From Burkholderia anthina (GTDB lineage: Bacteria; Pseudomonadota; Gammaproteobacteria; Burkholderiales; Burkholderiaceae), in the NCBI RefSeq assembly GCF_001547525.1, contig NZ_CM003769.1, positions 124,001 to 188,000 of the forward strand: DNA of 64,000 nucleotides, given 5' to 3'. Position 1 is the first letter of the stretch, and each line of letters starts with the position of its first letter. Both the position numbers and the translations under genes were made by a program. Shown in pieces: positions 1 to 8,666 of the stretch. The notes beneath the pieces are model-generated. The model was given only the letters and a program-made list of their open reading frames with translations. It ran no database searches and was not told the DNA's origin.

Positions 1-494
1 ATCACCATCGGAATGTCGACCCCGGCCCACGTATCGAGCACCGGCAGCACTTCGGCGAGCCGGCCGTGCAGCAACACGTGCCAGCCGAGCGCCGCCACGC
101 GCTCCGTGGTACGCAGCAGCTTGCCGGTATCGCGCTCGCCTGGCAGGTGCCCCATGAAGTTGAAGCGGATACCACGTACGCCGCCCTCATGCAGCGCGCG
201 CAGCGTCCCGTCGTCCATCGTGTCGTCGACGAGCGCGACGCCGCGATAAGTACCGCCGGTCGCGGCGATCGCCGCCAGCAACGCGGCGTGATCGTGCCGA
301 TAGCACGCGGCCTGGACGATCACACCGTGCGTGACGCCGAGCCGTTCGTGCATCGCGAGCAAGCGCGTCATCGGCGCCGCCTCGGGCTGGTAGGCGGCGT
401 CGGCCGGCACCGGAAACTGGTCCCACGGCCCGTAGACGTGCGTGTGGCAATCCCATGCGCTGCCTGTCGGGCAGCCCGGTCGAGCTTGCACCAT
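1..494 (-). CDS. Amidohydrolase-family (COG3618-like) protein, C-terminus cut by window edge
   Basis: The first 164 codons of a TIM-barrel metal hydrolase of the amidohydrolase-2 group. The N-terminus has the metal-binding HxH motif in 'DCHTHVYGPWDQF', and later 'GVRGIRFNFMGH', which is typical of the lactonase / 2-pyrone-4,6-dicarboxylate hydrolase branch. The ATG at 494 overlaps the stop codon of the upstream SDR gene (TGATG), so translation is probably coupled. As the last visible gene of an operon with an organic-acid symporter, a CMD-like protein and an SDR, it probably hydrolyses a lactone or a ring-cleavage product. The substrate is not deducible. The 3' end, with the C-terminal catalytic Asp, lies outside the window. 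Confidence 0.8.
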   Translation of the reverse strand, partial: MVQARPGCPTGSAWDCHTHVYGPWDQFPVPADAAYQPEAAPMTRLLAMHERLGVTHGVIVQAACYRHDHAALLAAIAATGGTYRGVALVDDTMDDGTLRALHEGGVRGIRFNFMGHLPGERDTGKLLRTTERVAALGWHVLLHGRLAEVLPVLDTWAGVDIPMV

Positions 495-1321
495 CAGTCG
501 CACCGTGCCGTCATGCCGCCGTCCACGACGATTTCCGTCCCGGTGATGAAGCGGGCTTCGTCCGAGGCCAGGAACAGCGCGGCGTTCGCCGTGTCACGGC
601 CGTCGCCCATGAAGCCGAGCGGAATGCGGGCGAGGCGGCTCTCGAGCAACTTGTCGACATCGCCGCCGGCGCGTTGCCCGGCGAGACGCGCCTCGACCAT
701 CGGCGTATGCAACTGCCCCGGCACGACCGTGTTGACGCGTATCCCCTTCTTCGCGTATTCGACGGCCACCACCTTCGACAGCTGAATCACGCCGGCCTTG
801 CAGGCGGCGTACGCGACCTGCGCGGAGCCGGTCCAGCGGATGCCGGAGGTCGACGCGGTGTTGACGATCGCACCGGCGCCCTGCTGCTCCATGATCGGCA
901 GCACGTGCTTGCAGGTCAGGTAGACGCTCTTCAGGTTGAACGCGACCTGCTTGTCCCACGCCTCTTCCGACAGAGCGACCGGGCCACCCGCAGACGAACC
1001 GCCAACGTTGTTGACGAGAATGTCCACCCGGCCATAGGTTTCGCGGCATGCGTCGACCATCGCCGCGACGGCGCCACTGTTCGTGACGTCGCACGTATGC
1101 GCGGTAATTTCGCCGCCAAGCTCGGTGACGCGACGGACCGTTTCCGTCATCGCCTCCATGTTGATGTCGACGGCGAAGATCTTCGCGCCCGCGGCCGCGA
1201 ACAGTGCGGCCACGGCGCGGCCGTTGCCCCAGCCGGGGCCGACGCAGCCCGCGCCGGTCACGATCGCGACCTTGCCTTGCAGACGGCCCGCGCCTGCTTC
1301 ATTGATGGATGTGTCGTTCAT
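494..1321 (-). CDS. SDR family NAD(P)-dependent oxidoreductase
   Basis: A classical short-chain dehydrogenase of about 275 residues. The cofactor motif appears as 'TGAGCVGPGWGNGR' near the N-terminus, with a short insertion in the usual TGxxxGxG loop. 'NNVGG' follows, then the catalytic Ser in 'NTASTSG', YxxxK as 'YAACK', and the C-terminal 'GTEIVVDGG'. I chose the ATG at 1321. A TTG at 1336 overlaps the preceding stop codon and would add five residues; neither has a strong Shine-Dalgarno. The gene lies between the CMD-like and amidohydrolase genes with almost no spacing, so it is operonic. It probably oxidises a hydroxyl intermediate of the acid imported by the symporter; the substrate is unknown. 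Confidence 0.85.
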   Translation of the reverse strand: MNDTSINEAGAGRLQGKVAIVTGAGCVGPGWGNGRAVAALFAAAGAKIFAVDINMEAMTETVRRVTELGGEITAHTCDVTNSGAVAAMVDACRETYGRVDILVNNVGGSSAGGPVALSEEAWDKQVAFNLKSVYLTCKHVLPIMEQQGAGAIVNTASTSGIRWTGSAQVAYAACKAGVIQLSKVVAVEYAKKGIRVNTVVPGQLHTPMVEARLAGQRAGGDVDKLLESRLARIPLGFMGDGRDTANAALFLASDEARFITGTEIVVDGGMTARCD

Positions 1322-1332
1322 GATGTGTGTGT

Positions 1333-1893
1333 TCAACCGTGTGTTGCGGGAAGTTCGGGTGCGACGCCAGCGGGCGGCGGCACGTTGAAAACCTTGATGG
1401 TCATCGAGATCAGCGTGTAGTAGCCGGCAATGCCGACGAGATCCACGACCGCGCCTTCGCCGAGCGTGTCGACGAGCGCCGCATACAGGGCGTCGCCGAT
1501 TTCGTGCCGTTCATGCAACTGCGTCACGAATGCGTGGACGAGCTTCTCGTCGTTGCGGACGAACGGCGGCTCGACGCCGTCGCGAATCGCATCGATCACG
1601 TCGATCGAGAGCCCGGCCGCCAGCGCGAACGGCTTGTGCGCGGCCCATTCGTACTCGGCCAGCCAGTGGCGCCCCATCGACAGGATGACCAGCTCGGAAA
1701 GCCGCGGCGGCACGCTGCTGTCATATCGGCAGTACTGGCCGAGGGCCTGTGCGCAACTGGCGAGCTTGGGGCGATGCAGCCAGACGGCCAGCGGACCGCG
1801 CACGCCTTTGCGAGGCCCGCTGGCGATGGCGTCGTACACGTGGCGCTGTTCGTCGGACAGTTGCTCGTGGGCGAGCGGTGCAATACGTTCCAT
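1333..1893 (-). CDS. Carboxymuconolactone decarboxylase (CMD/AhpD-fold) family protein
   Basis: A 186-residue all-helical protein of the CMD/AhpD superfamily. The signature segment is 'ELVILSMGRHWLAEYEWAAH', which keeps the Glu/His arrangement of CMD-type members and lacks the CxxC pair of AhpD peroxidases. I therefore favour a decarboxylase or hydrolase-like role over peroxidase. The ATG at 1893 sits about 10 nt after a GAGGTG Shine-Dalgarno; an in-frame ATG at 1902 directly abuts that sequence and is less likely. It follows the symporter gene by 23 bp. Many members of this family act on lactones in aromatic or organic acid pathways, but the substrate here is not shown by sequence. Confidence 0.82.
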   Translation of the reverse strand: MERIAPLAHEQLSDEQRHVYDAIASGPRKGVRGPLAVWLHRPKLASCAQALGQYCRYDSSVPPRLSELVILSMGRHWLAEYEWAAHKPFALAAGLSIDVIDAIRDGVEPPFVRNDEKLVHAFVTQLHERHEIGDALYAALVDTLGEGAVVDLVGIAGYYTLISMTIKVFNVPPPAGVAPELPATHG

Positions 1894-1916
1894 GAATGAC
1901 ATCACCTCGACAGAAT

Positions 1917-3248
1917 TCAGTTGGCTTCGGCGGCCGTGCCGGACCGTTCGGTCCGTGCATCGGCAGGGGTGGCCGCGGCGCGCGAGCGCAGCATCGACCG
2001 TCGCGCCGTGCGGCCGGTTTCGCGGTTGAACGCCGCGGCATCGAACAGGCCTTCCCAGCGGGCGATCGCGAATACCGCCATCGTGTTGCCGACCACGTTC
2101 ACGAGCGCGGTCGCGGTCGCCATGATCCGGTCGATGCCGAACAGCAGGCCGAGCCCGGCGAGCGGCAGCGAGCGGACCGACTGCAGCGTGGCGGCGAGCT
2201 TGACGAACGCGCCGCCGGCAACTGTCGTGCCGCCCTTGGACGTCAGGCTCAGAATCGCGAGCAGGCCCAACTGCTGCCAGAGCGAGAACGGCGTATCGGT
2301 TGCCTGCGCGATGAAGCCGATCGCGATCGCCATGTAGATCGCGGTGCCGTCGAGATTGAAGCTGTAGCCGGCCGGCAGCACGAACCCGACCACGACCTCG
2401 TCGCAGCCGGCCCGCTTCATCTTTTCGACGAGGCGCGGAAACACCACTTCGCTGGACGCCGTACCGAGCGTCAGCAGAAGCTCGTCGCGAATCAACCGCA
2501 TGATCCCGCCGAACGGCAGGCCGATCGACCAGCTGATTGCGCCGAGCACACCGAACACGAAGATCGCGGACGTCGCGTAATAGAGAACGATGACCTTGAA
2601 CAGGTACAGCAGCGTCACACCGCCGTAGCTTCCGACCGCGGCCGCCATCGCGCCGAACGCGCCGAGCGGCGCGAGCCGCATGATGAACGCGAGCATCCGG
2701 AACAGCACCTTCTGCGTCTCGTCGATGCCGCGCAGCACCACCGAATCGGCGCCGACCGATACGTTCAGCGCGAGCCCGGCCAGGATCGAGATGATCAGGA
2801 CCTGCACGATGTCGCCTTTCGCGAATGCATCGACGAGCGTATGCGGAATGAGGCTCAGCAAATACGTGACAGCGGAGATCTCGCCGGCATTCGACGTCGT
2901 CTTCAGCGCTTCGGCGCTCTCGGCGATGTTGGCGGCATGGAGGCCCGCTCCCGGCGGGAACATGTTGACCATCGCGAAGCCCAGCACCATCGCGATCGTG
3001 CTGACCACTTCGAAGTACACGAGCGATTTCACGCCCATTCGACCGAGCATCCGGAGGTCCTTCACGTGGGCCATGCCCTGCACCAGCGTGCAGAAGATGA
3101 TTGGCGCGAGCATCATCTTCAGCAGCGCGATGAATCCCTGCCCGAACGGCTTCATCGCGATCGCGGCCTTGGGCGCCAGCAGGCCCAGCACGATCGCGCA
3201 TGCCAGCCCGATCAATACCTGGACGTGAAGTTTCTTCAAACTTTTCAT
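1917..3248 (-). CDS. DctA-like dicarboxylate/amino acid:cation symporter
   Basis: A 443-residue inner-membrane transporter of the DAACS family. Recognisable landmarks are 'MKPFGQGFIALLKMMLAPIIFCT', 'SFNLDGTAIY', and the re-entrant substrate-binding loop 'SLTSKGGTTVAGGAF', which differs from the classical DctA loop. It presumably imports a di- or monocarboxylate with Na+ or H+. The ATG at 3248 is 7 nt downstream of GGAAGG; the in-frame ATG at 3254 touches that sequence. The C-terminal tail of about 30 residues is Arg/Thr-rich and extends beyond the conserved core. It is the first gene of the leftward operon, divergent from the LysR gene at 3778. Confidence 0.88.
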   Translation of the reverse strand: MKSLKKLHVQVLIGLACAIVLGLLAPKAAIAMKPFGQGFIALLKMMLAPIIFCTLVQGMAHVKDLRMLGRMGVKSLVYFEVVSTIAMVLGFAMVNMFPPGAGLHAANIAESAEALKTTSNAGEISAVTYLLSLIPHTLVDAFAKGDIVQVLIISILAGLALNVSVGADSVVLRGIDETQKVLFRMLAFIMRLAPLGAFGAMAAAVGSYGGVTLLYLFKVIVLYYATSAIFVFGVLGAISWSIGLPFGGIMRLIRDELLLTLGTASSEVVFPRLVEKMKRAGCDEVVVGFVLPAGYSFNLDGTAIYMAIAIGFIAQATDTPFSLWQQLGLLAILSLTSKGGTTVAGGAFVKLAATLQSVRSLPLAGLGLLFGIDRIMATATALVNVVGNTMAVFAIARWEGLFDAAAFNRETGRTARRSMLRSRAAATPADARTERSGTAAEAN

Positions 3249-3399
3249 CAGCATTCCTTCCTATATCGTTGTCGATGATTCGTCGGCGGAGCGGGAAAAC
3301 GCTCAGCAGCGGCGCAGCCGCGAACGAGGCGAACGTGGAATGGAATGGATGCGAGAACGGGGCGGCATGGTGTCTCCGGAATCGTTATAGGTCGATTTG

Positions 3400-3418
3400 C
3401 TATCTGTTCTCAGCATAG
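3400..3418. promoter_or_regulatory. LysR-type box 1 (CTAT-N11-ATAG)
   Basis: The 19-bp dyad CTATCTGTTCTCAGCATAG contains the T-N11-A signature of LysR-family operators. It lies in the divergent gap between the symporter and the LysR gene. A second site with the same CTAT-N11-ATAG frame lies exactly 62 bp away. Confidence 0.5.
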
Positions 3419-3461
3419 AATTCGCCGACTTTTTTGACAAAGACCTTATGAACATGTATTT

Positions 3462-3480
3462 CTATGCCAAGACGGCATAG
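3462..3480. promoter_or_regulatory. LysR-type box 2 (CTATGCC-N5-GGCATAG)
   Basis: A perfect 7-bp inverted repeat, CTATGCC-AAGAC-GGCATAG, also fitting T-N11-A. It is the stronger of the two dyads and ends 2 bp before the TA that borders the MITE-like element. It was therefore probably closer to the LysR gene before that element inserted. Confidence 0.6.
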
Positions 3481-3484
3481 CTTA

Positions 3485-3767
3485 GGGTCTGTTTACATAC
3501 GGAACGCACATGCGAATGCCCGAAATCGCTCGTAGGGCAAGGAGGAAGGAGCGCCGTTTGGCCGAGCCAAACAAGCGACGCGCGACGCCGCCATGCGGGC
3601 GATTTCGGGCATTCCCCTGGAATGATTTTTTAATTTGGGGTTGCCACGAGAACGGCCGCTCGCCGCGTTGTGCTCCTTGCGAATACGTCCAGTATTCGCG
3701 GCGTCGCACGCCTCGCGAGCGGCCGTTCTCGTGGCAACGCATGTGTGTTCCGTATGTAAACAGACCC
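3485..3767. mobile_element. MITE-like element with ~30-bp terminal inverted repeats and TA target duplication
   Basis: A 283-bp non-coding block starting GGGTCTGTTTACATACGGAA and ending with its inverted copy; one mismatch was seen in about 30 bp. It is flanked by TA on both sides (3483-3484 and 3768-3769). Inside are two long stem-loops: arms 3514-3529 with 3599-3614 (16 bp), and arms 3640-3663 with 3715-3738 (24 bp). Each encloses a smaller hairpin (3556-3572 and 3679-3699). The whole unit could fold as a Y-shaped cruciform. Short open frames inside are by-products of the palindromes. TA duplication and this end sequence suggest mobilisation by an IS630- or IS5/IS427-type transposase encoded elsewhere. 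Confidence 0.72.
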
Positions 3768-3777
3768 TAAGATCGAC

Positions 3778-4722
3778 ATGGACATTCGAGAACTGCGCAG
3801 CTTCATTCACGTCGCGCGCGCCGGCAGTTTCAGCCGCGCGGCTGCCGAGCTGTATATCGCGCAACCGGCCCTGAGCCGGCAGATCGCCAAGCTCGAGGAA
3901 GAAATCGGCGTGGCGCTCTTCACGCGCTACGGCCGTGGCGTACGTTTGACGGCCGCGGGATCGCGCCTGCTCGAGCATGCCGAAATGATCACACGAATGG
4001 TCAGTGAAACGGCGGACCAGGTACGCGCCAGCGCCGATGCCGAGCGCGGCTATCTCGCCGTCGGGTTGCCGCCGACGATCGGCCGGCTGATCGGCACCGA
4101 TCTCGTTCGCGACTTTCACGCGCACTGGCCGGGCGTATCGCTGCACGTTCGCGAGGGGCTCAGCAACTCGCTGCAGGAATGGGTACTCGACCGGCGCGTC
4201 GATCTCGCGGTGGTCTACAACCAACCGCCGCTCGATGCGTTCGACATCGTGCCGCTCTTCAGCGAGCCGCTGATCCTCGTCGCGCCGCCCGATTCGGTGC
4301 TCGCGACCCGGAACATGCAAATTCGCGATCTCGCCAACGTGCCGCTGATCCTGCCCGGCCTGCCGCACAGCAACCGGCGGCTGATCGACCAGGCCGCCGT
4401 TCAGCACGGCGTCCGGCTGCGCGTCGAATTCGAGATCGACAGCGTCGCGCTGACCAAGCAGCTCGTCCGCGCGGGCGTCGGCTATTCGCTGCTCACCTAC
4501 GTCGCGATCCAGGAAGAACTGGCGAGGGACGAATTGAAGGCGATCGCGATCGAGCGGCCGGCGATCCGCTCGACCGTGTCGATCAGCACGTTGCGCGAAA
4601 ATCGTCCGTCACGACTGGTCGATGCGTGGATCCGCCTGCTCAAGGACACACTGTTCCGCTTTACGCGCGACCAGCCCTGGAGCGATCAGGTCGTGTGGCT
4701 CGCTGCCGGCGCAGGCGAATAG
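3778..4722 (+). CDS. LysR-family transcriptional regulator
   Basis: A 314-residue LysR regulator. The winged helix-turn-helix is at residues ~1-60 ('SFSRAAAELYIAQPALSRQI'), with the substrate-binding type 2 periplasmic-like effector domain from ~90 ('LAVGLPPTIGRLIG'). It resembles the Nac/Cbl-like aromatic or nitrogen group. It is divergent from the symporter operon and probably controls it through the two LysR boxes in between. The ATG is only 10 bp beyond the end of the MITE-like element and has no convincing Shine-Dalgarno in front, so the insertion may have changed its expression. Confidence 0.9.
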   Translation: MDIRELRSFIHVARAGSFSRAAAELYIAQPALSRQIAKLEEEIGVALFTRYGRGVRLTAAGSRLLEHAEMITRMVSETADQVRASADAERGYLAVGLPPTIGRLIGTDLVRDFHAHWPGVSLHVREGLSNSLQEWVLDRRVDLAVVYNQPPLDAFDIVPLFSEPLILVAPPDSVLATRNMQIRDLANVPLILPGLPHSNRRLIDQAAVQHGVRLRVEFEIDSVALTKQLVRAGVGYSLLTYVAIQEELARDELKAIAIERPAIRSTVSISTLRENRPSRLVDAWIRLLKDTLFRFTRDQPWSDQVVWLAAGAGE

Positions 4723-4860
4723 CCCGCCCGACACGATGGGATGGCGTTGCACACGTCCGTGCTCGACGCCGGCCTCGGTGTACTCGCGGCGGACGGCGTC
4801 GCCGTGCTCCGGCGGCGCGGCCCGTGAAGCCGGTGCTCGCCACCCCCGTCACGCTGACCG

Positions 4861-6678
4861 TCAAGCCGCCACTGGCCGCTCCGCCAGCTTGAACTCGCCG
4901 ACCGTCTGCGCGAGCCGGGCCGCCTGCTCGCGCAGCGACGTCGCCGCGGCCGCCGATTGCTCGACAAGCGCCGCGTTCTGCTGCGTCGTGTCGTCGAGCT
5001 GCGACACCGCCTGATTCACCTGCTCGAGCCCCGTGCTCTGCTCCTTCGCGGCGACGCTGATCTCGGCGATCACGCTCGTGATGTTGCGCACGCCGTCGAC
5101 GATTTCGTCCATCGTCGCACCGGCTGTCTGGACGAGCCCGGAGCCGCCCTCGATCTTCTCGACCGACGAGTGGATCAGCTGCTTGATTTCCCGTGCGGCC
5201 TGCGCGCTGCGCTGCGCGAGCGCACGCACTTCGCCGGCGACGACCGCGAAGCCGCGGCCGTGCTCGTTCGCGCGCGCCGCCTCGACGGCGGCGTTCAACG
5301 CGAGGATGTTGGTCTGGAACGCGATGCCGTCGATCACGCCGACGATGTTGGCGATCTCTGCCGACGCCTGCGTGATGTCGTTCATCGTCGAGACGACTTC
5401 GCGCACGACCGTGCCGCCCCGCAGCGCGACATCCGACGCCGATTCCGCCAGACGGTTCACCTGGCTCGCCGCGTCGGCCGAGTTGCGGGCCGTGCCGGCG
5501 ATCTCCTCGAGCGCGGCGGCCGTTTCCTGCAGGCTCGACGCCGCGTGTTCGGTGCGGGCCGACAGATCCTGGTTGCCCTGGGCGATCTCGGCGCTCGCGA
5601 GATTGACCGACGCGCTGAACGCACGGATCTGCAGCAGGATCGCACTGATCTTCTCGGCGAACGCGTTGAACGCGTGCGCGATCTGCGCGGCTTCGTCCGC
5701 GCCGTCGGCCGGCAGCCGTTTCGTCAGGTCGCCGCTGCCGCTCGATACGTCCGTGAGCGCGTCGCGCACCATCAGGATGCGCTTGAAGGCCGCGTTCGTC
5801 ATCGCGCCGACGAGCGCGGCCGCGATGACGGCGACGATCACGATCGCCAGCAGCGTGGTCGTCGCGACCGCGCGCATGCCGGCCGTCACGTCGCCCTTGT
5901 CGAGCGCGAGCACCAGCGACCAGTCGGTACCGGCGATCGGCCGGGCACGCATCAGCTTGGCGGCGCCGTCGATGTCCACCGCGACGGGCGCGGACGCCGT
6001 CTGCAGCGCGCCGAGGCGATCGGCATCGAGTTCCGGCGACAGACCGGTGGCCGGCTTCATGATCAGGTCGGTCTTGGCCGACGCGATCACGCGAGCGCCC
6101 TTGTCCACCAGAAATGCGAAGCTCGCCGGCGTCGGGTGAACGGAGGTCACGATCGAGCTCACGTTTTCCATGAACAGGCTGGCTGCCAGCACGCCCTTCA
6201 CCACGCCGTCGCGCACCACCGGCACCGCGAACGCGACGGCCGGCTTGCCGCTCGTCGCATCGCGGTAGAGCGCCGTCACGACCAGATGGCCCGCGCCGAC
6301 GGCCTGCTTGTACCAGGGCCGCGCGGTCGGGTCGTAGCCGGGCGCGAGCGGCACGTTCGAGAACGCCGTCTTGTCGGGCAGGCCGAGCGTCAGCACCTCG
6401 AAGCCGCCCGACTTGCCGAGCAGCTTCAACGCCGGCACCGGGTCGCCTTCGCCGATCGCGATCGTATCCGCGAGCGCCTGGGTTTCGCGCGACCGGCTCG
6501 CCACCCATTCGTCGATCGCCAGCGCGTGGCCGGCCAGGATGGACTTGTGATTCTGGTCGATGGCCTCGTCGTTGTGGGTCTTGACGACGTAATAAACGAG
6601 CCCTCCTGTTACGGCCAGCGCCGTCACGACGATGGCGACACATGTCGCCAGTATCCGTGCGCGAATTGATGACAGCAT
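4861..6678 (-). CDS. Methyl-accepting chemotaxis protein with dCache sensor
   Basis: A 605-residue chemoreceptor. It has one N-terminal membrane helix (residues ~10-32), a periplasmic dCache-like sensor (~35-275), a second membrane helix (~280-305), a HAMP segment, and a C-terminal MCP signalling domain. The signalling hairpin tip is '[20 protein letters not shown]' and the trailer includes '[18 protein letters not shown]'. It lacks a C-terminal CheR/CheB pentapeptide (ends in ERPVAA). It is convergent with the LysR gene across 138 bp where nothing else was seen. The ligand is unknown; dCache receptors usually bind amino acids, organic acids or amines. Confidence 0.92.
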   Translation of the reverse strand: MLSSIRARILATCVAIVVTALAVTGGLVYYVVKTHNDEAIDQNHKSILAGHALAIDEWVASRSRETQALADTIAIGEGDPVPALKLLGKSGGFEVLTLGLPDKTAFSNVPLAPGYDPTARPWYKQAVGAGHLVVTALYRDATSGKPAVAFAVPVVRDGVVKGVLAASLFMENVSSIVTSVHPTPASFAFLVDKGARVIASAKTDLIMKPATGLSPELDADRLGALQTASAPVAVDIDGAAKLMRARPIAGTDWSLVLALDKGDVTAGMRAVATTTLLAIVIVAVIAAALVGAMTNAAFKRILMVRDALTDVSSGSGDLTKRLPADGADEAAQIAHAFNAFAEKISAILLQIRAFSASVNLASAEIAQGNQDLSARTEHAASSLQETAAALEEIAGTARNSADAASQVNRLAESASDVALRGGTVVREVVSTMNDITQASAEIANIVGVIDGIAFQTNILALNAAVEAARANEHGRGFAVVAGEVRALAQRSAQAAREIKQLIHSSVEKIEGGSGLVQTAGATMDEIVDGVRNITSVIAEISVAAKEQSTGLEQVNQAVSQLDDTTQQNAALVEQSAAAATSLREQAARLAQTVGEFKLAERPVAA

Positions 6679-6933
6679 GATGACTTCGGTCTCCGTTGCC
6701 GCGTGATTGAACTGGATCGATGAACGAGCCGACCCTTATTCACTTAACGGCACCGACGGCAGGAAATTGAGTCGTGCCGAATGGCCGGCGCGGAGGCCAA
6801 CCATAAGGACAAATTCGCGGCCGGCAGCCGATACGATGCGTGGCGACGCCGCCAGCCGCTTCGGCCGCACACGTTTGCGTCGCAGTGGGCGGATCGCGCG
6901 CGCCGACGGGGTCGCCCGCGGGCCTCGATTTTC

Positions 6934-6953
6934 GGTTAACCATGCCGTTAACC
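6934..6953. promoter_or_regulatory. Inverted repeat GGTTAAC-N6-GTTAACC upstream of diguanylate cyclase
   Basis: A perfect 7-bp inverted repeat with a 6-bp spacer, 42 bp before the diguanylate cyclase start. It could be an operator. The rest of the 317-bp divergent gap 6679-6995 shows no other clear signal; no FliA-type promoter was found for the leftward chemoreceptor. Confidence 0.35.
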
Positions 6954-6995
6954 CGGATTTGACCCGCGCCGACGCCCCGGCAGCCGGCTTCCCCT

Positions 6996-8529
6996 ATGAG
7001 CGCGAGCATGCCCGCCTTCACTTCGATCGAGAAAATCGCCGACTGGGCCGGACGCCACCCGCTCGTCGTCGGCGCGTCGGGCACGCTGATGTCGCTCGCG
7101 GCGCTCGGGATCAGCGCGGCGACGCTGTGGGCCGCGCGCATCGAAGTCATCGAGCATGCGCACGAGACGTCGCGCAACGTCGCGGCCGTGCTCGCGAGCC
7201 AGATCGCGCGGACGGTCGAAACGTCGAACAACGCGCTGATCGCGCTGGCTGCCAATCTCGGCCAACCGGCCGTGCAGCGCATGGACTCCGGGTTGCGGCA
7301 CGATCTGCTGTTCGAGCGCACCGCGGCCCAGTACCTCACCGGCATGGGCGTGACCGACCGGCGCGGCCAGTTGATCGACGGATGCTGCGGCACGACCCAT
7401 CGCTGGGACTTCAGCGATCGCGACTACTTCAAGGTCCATCGCGACGCGGACAACGTCGGCCTCTACGTGTCCCAGCCTTATCGCGCACGCTCGCGCGGCG
7501 GCAAGGAGTCGATCGCGCTGTCGCGGCGCATCGAGCGGCCCGATCATGCGTTCAACGGGATCGTGGTCGTCGCCATCGATCTCGCTTACTTCGAGCAGCT
7601 CCTGTCCCGGCTCGACGTCGGCCCGAACGGGGTCAGCGCGATCGTGCGCGCGGACGGCACGATCCTCGCGAGAAACCCGTCATTGAACGACGGCCAGATG
7701 AATCTCCTGCGTCGCTCGAAATCGTTCAAGCGGATGGTGAACAGCGAATCGGGCTTCTATCCCGCGCGTTCGAGCATCGACGGCGTCGTGCGCTTGTATA
7801 CGTACCAGCGGATACCGGGCACGCCGCTGATCGCGGTCGCTCGCGCCGGCCGAACACGACGTGCTGGCCGGCATCCGCCGCCTGTCGTGGACGGTCGGCG
7901 TGTCGGCCATCGTGATCAGCACGCTGTTCTGCGCGGTGGTCTGGCTGCTGGCGTTCGCATTGCGCGACAACCTGCGCAAGCAGACGCTGCTGACCGAGCT
8001 CACGCGGACCGATCCGCTCACGGGGCTGCACAATCGCCGCGCGCTCGATACCGCGCTGGCCGACGAATGGGAGCGGCTGCAACGGGGCGGCGACGGCAGT
8101 CTCTCGCTGCTGTTCATCGACGCCGATCACTTCAAGCAGTACAACGACCGGCATGGGCACGCGGTGGGCGACACCGCGCTGCGCTTTCTCGCCGAATGCA
8201 TCCGCGCGCATACGCGGCGGCGCGGCGACTTGGCCGCGCGCTACGGCGGCGAGGAATTCGTCGCGGTATTGCCCGATACGGACGAAACCGGCGCGGCGCA
8301 GGTCGCGGAGGCGATTCGCCGCGAGGTGGAACGCAACCGGCTCGACGGGTTTGCGGATGCGGTGCCGCCCTTTACCGTCAGCATCGGCTGCGCGACCGGC
8401 CATCGCGCACGCCCCACAACCGTGCACGCGCTGTCGCATCAGGCGGACATGGCGCTCTATCGCGCGAAGCGCGAAGGCAGAAACCGCGTGTGTCGTGCGG
8501 AACCGGAGCCGTTCACCCGCTCGGCGTGA
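6996..8529 (+). pseudogene. dCache-GGDEF diguanylate cyclase, frameshifted near 7840
   Basis: The first ~285 codons encode a membrane helix (residues ~22-48) and a dCache-like periplasmic sensor ending 'YQRIPGTPLIAV'. The frame then shifts. From 7861 the next frame continues with the second membrane helix and a complete GGDEF domain (DPLTGLHNRRAL, active site GGEEF in 'ARYGGEEFVAVLP', I-site RxxD as RRGD five residues earlier). The two frames join if two bases (GC) are restored around 7838-7842, giving an unbroken '...IAVALAPAEHDVLAGI...'. As read, the product would lack the catalytic domain. It is either a true inactivating deletion or a sequencing error in a GC-rich run. Function when intact: c-di-GMP synthesis with feedback inhibition. 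Confidence 0.85.
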
Positions 8530-8601
8530 CGCACGCCGGGCGCCGTCTGAAATTTTTTTGACGGCGGGTCACTCGCAAACGATTGCCGCGCGCAGCGTTC
8601 C

Positions 8602-8628
8602 TAAACTGTTCATCCAGGGTTCCGATAA
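8602..8628 (+). promoter_or_regulatory. FliA (sigma-28) promoter for chemoreceptor gene
   Basis: TAAA (8602-8605), a 15-bp spacer, and TCCGATAA (8621-8628). This matches the flagellar sigma-28 consensus TAAA-N15-GCCGATAA at all but one position, with the exact spacer. It lies 38 bp before the chemoreceptor start, as expected for a late flagellar/chemotaxis gene. Confidence 0.75.
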
Positions 8629-8666
8629 TCAGGAAATCTATTTAATAACACCCCGGGATTCTTGCT

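Noticed and set aside
1333..3201. A single 622-codon frame spanning the symporter and CMD genes
   Set aside because: Only its last 186 codons read as protein (CMD family); the rest is an out-of-frame reading of the symporter gene.
3482..3770. Two 86-codon frames on opposite strands inside the palindromic element
   Set aside because: They mirror each other because the element is an inverted repeat; no ribosome site or domain was seen.
4957..6669. A 570-codon plus-strand frame opposite the first chemoreceptor
   Set aside because: The composition (Arg, Asp, Val, His runs) and lack of any motif mark it as the antisense shadow of the MCP gene.
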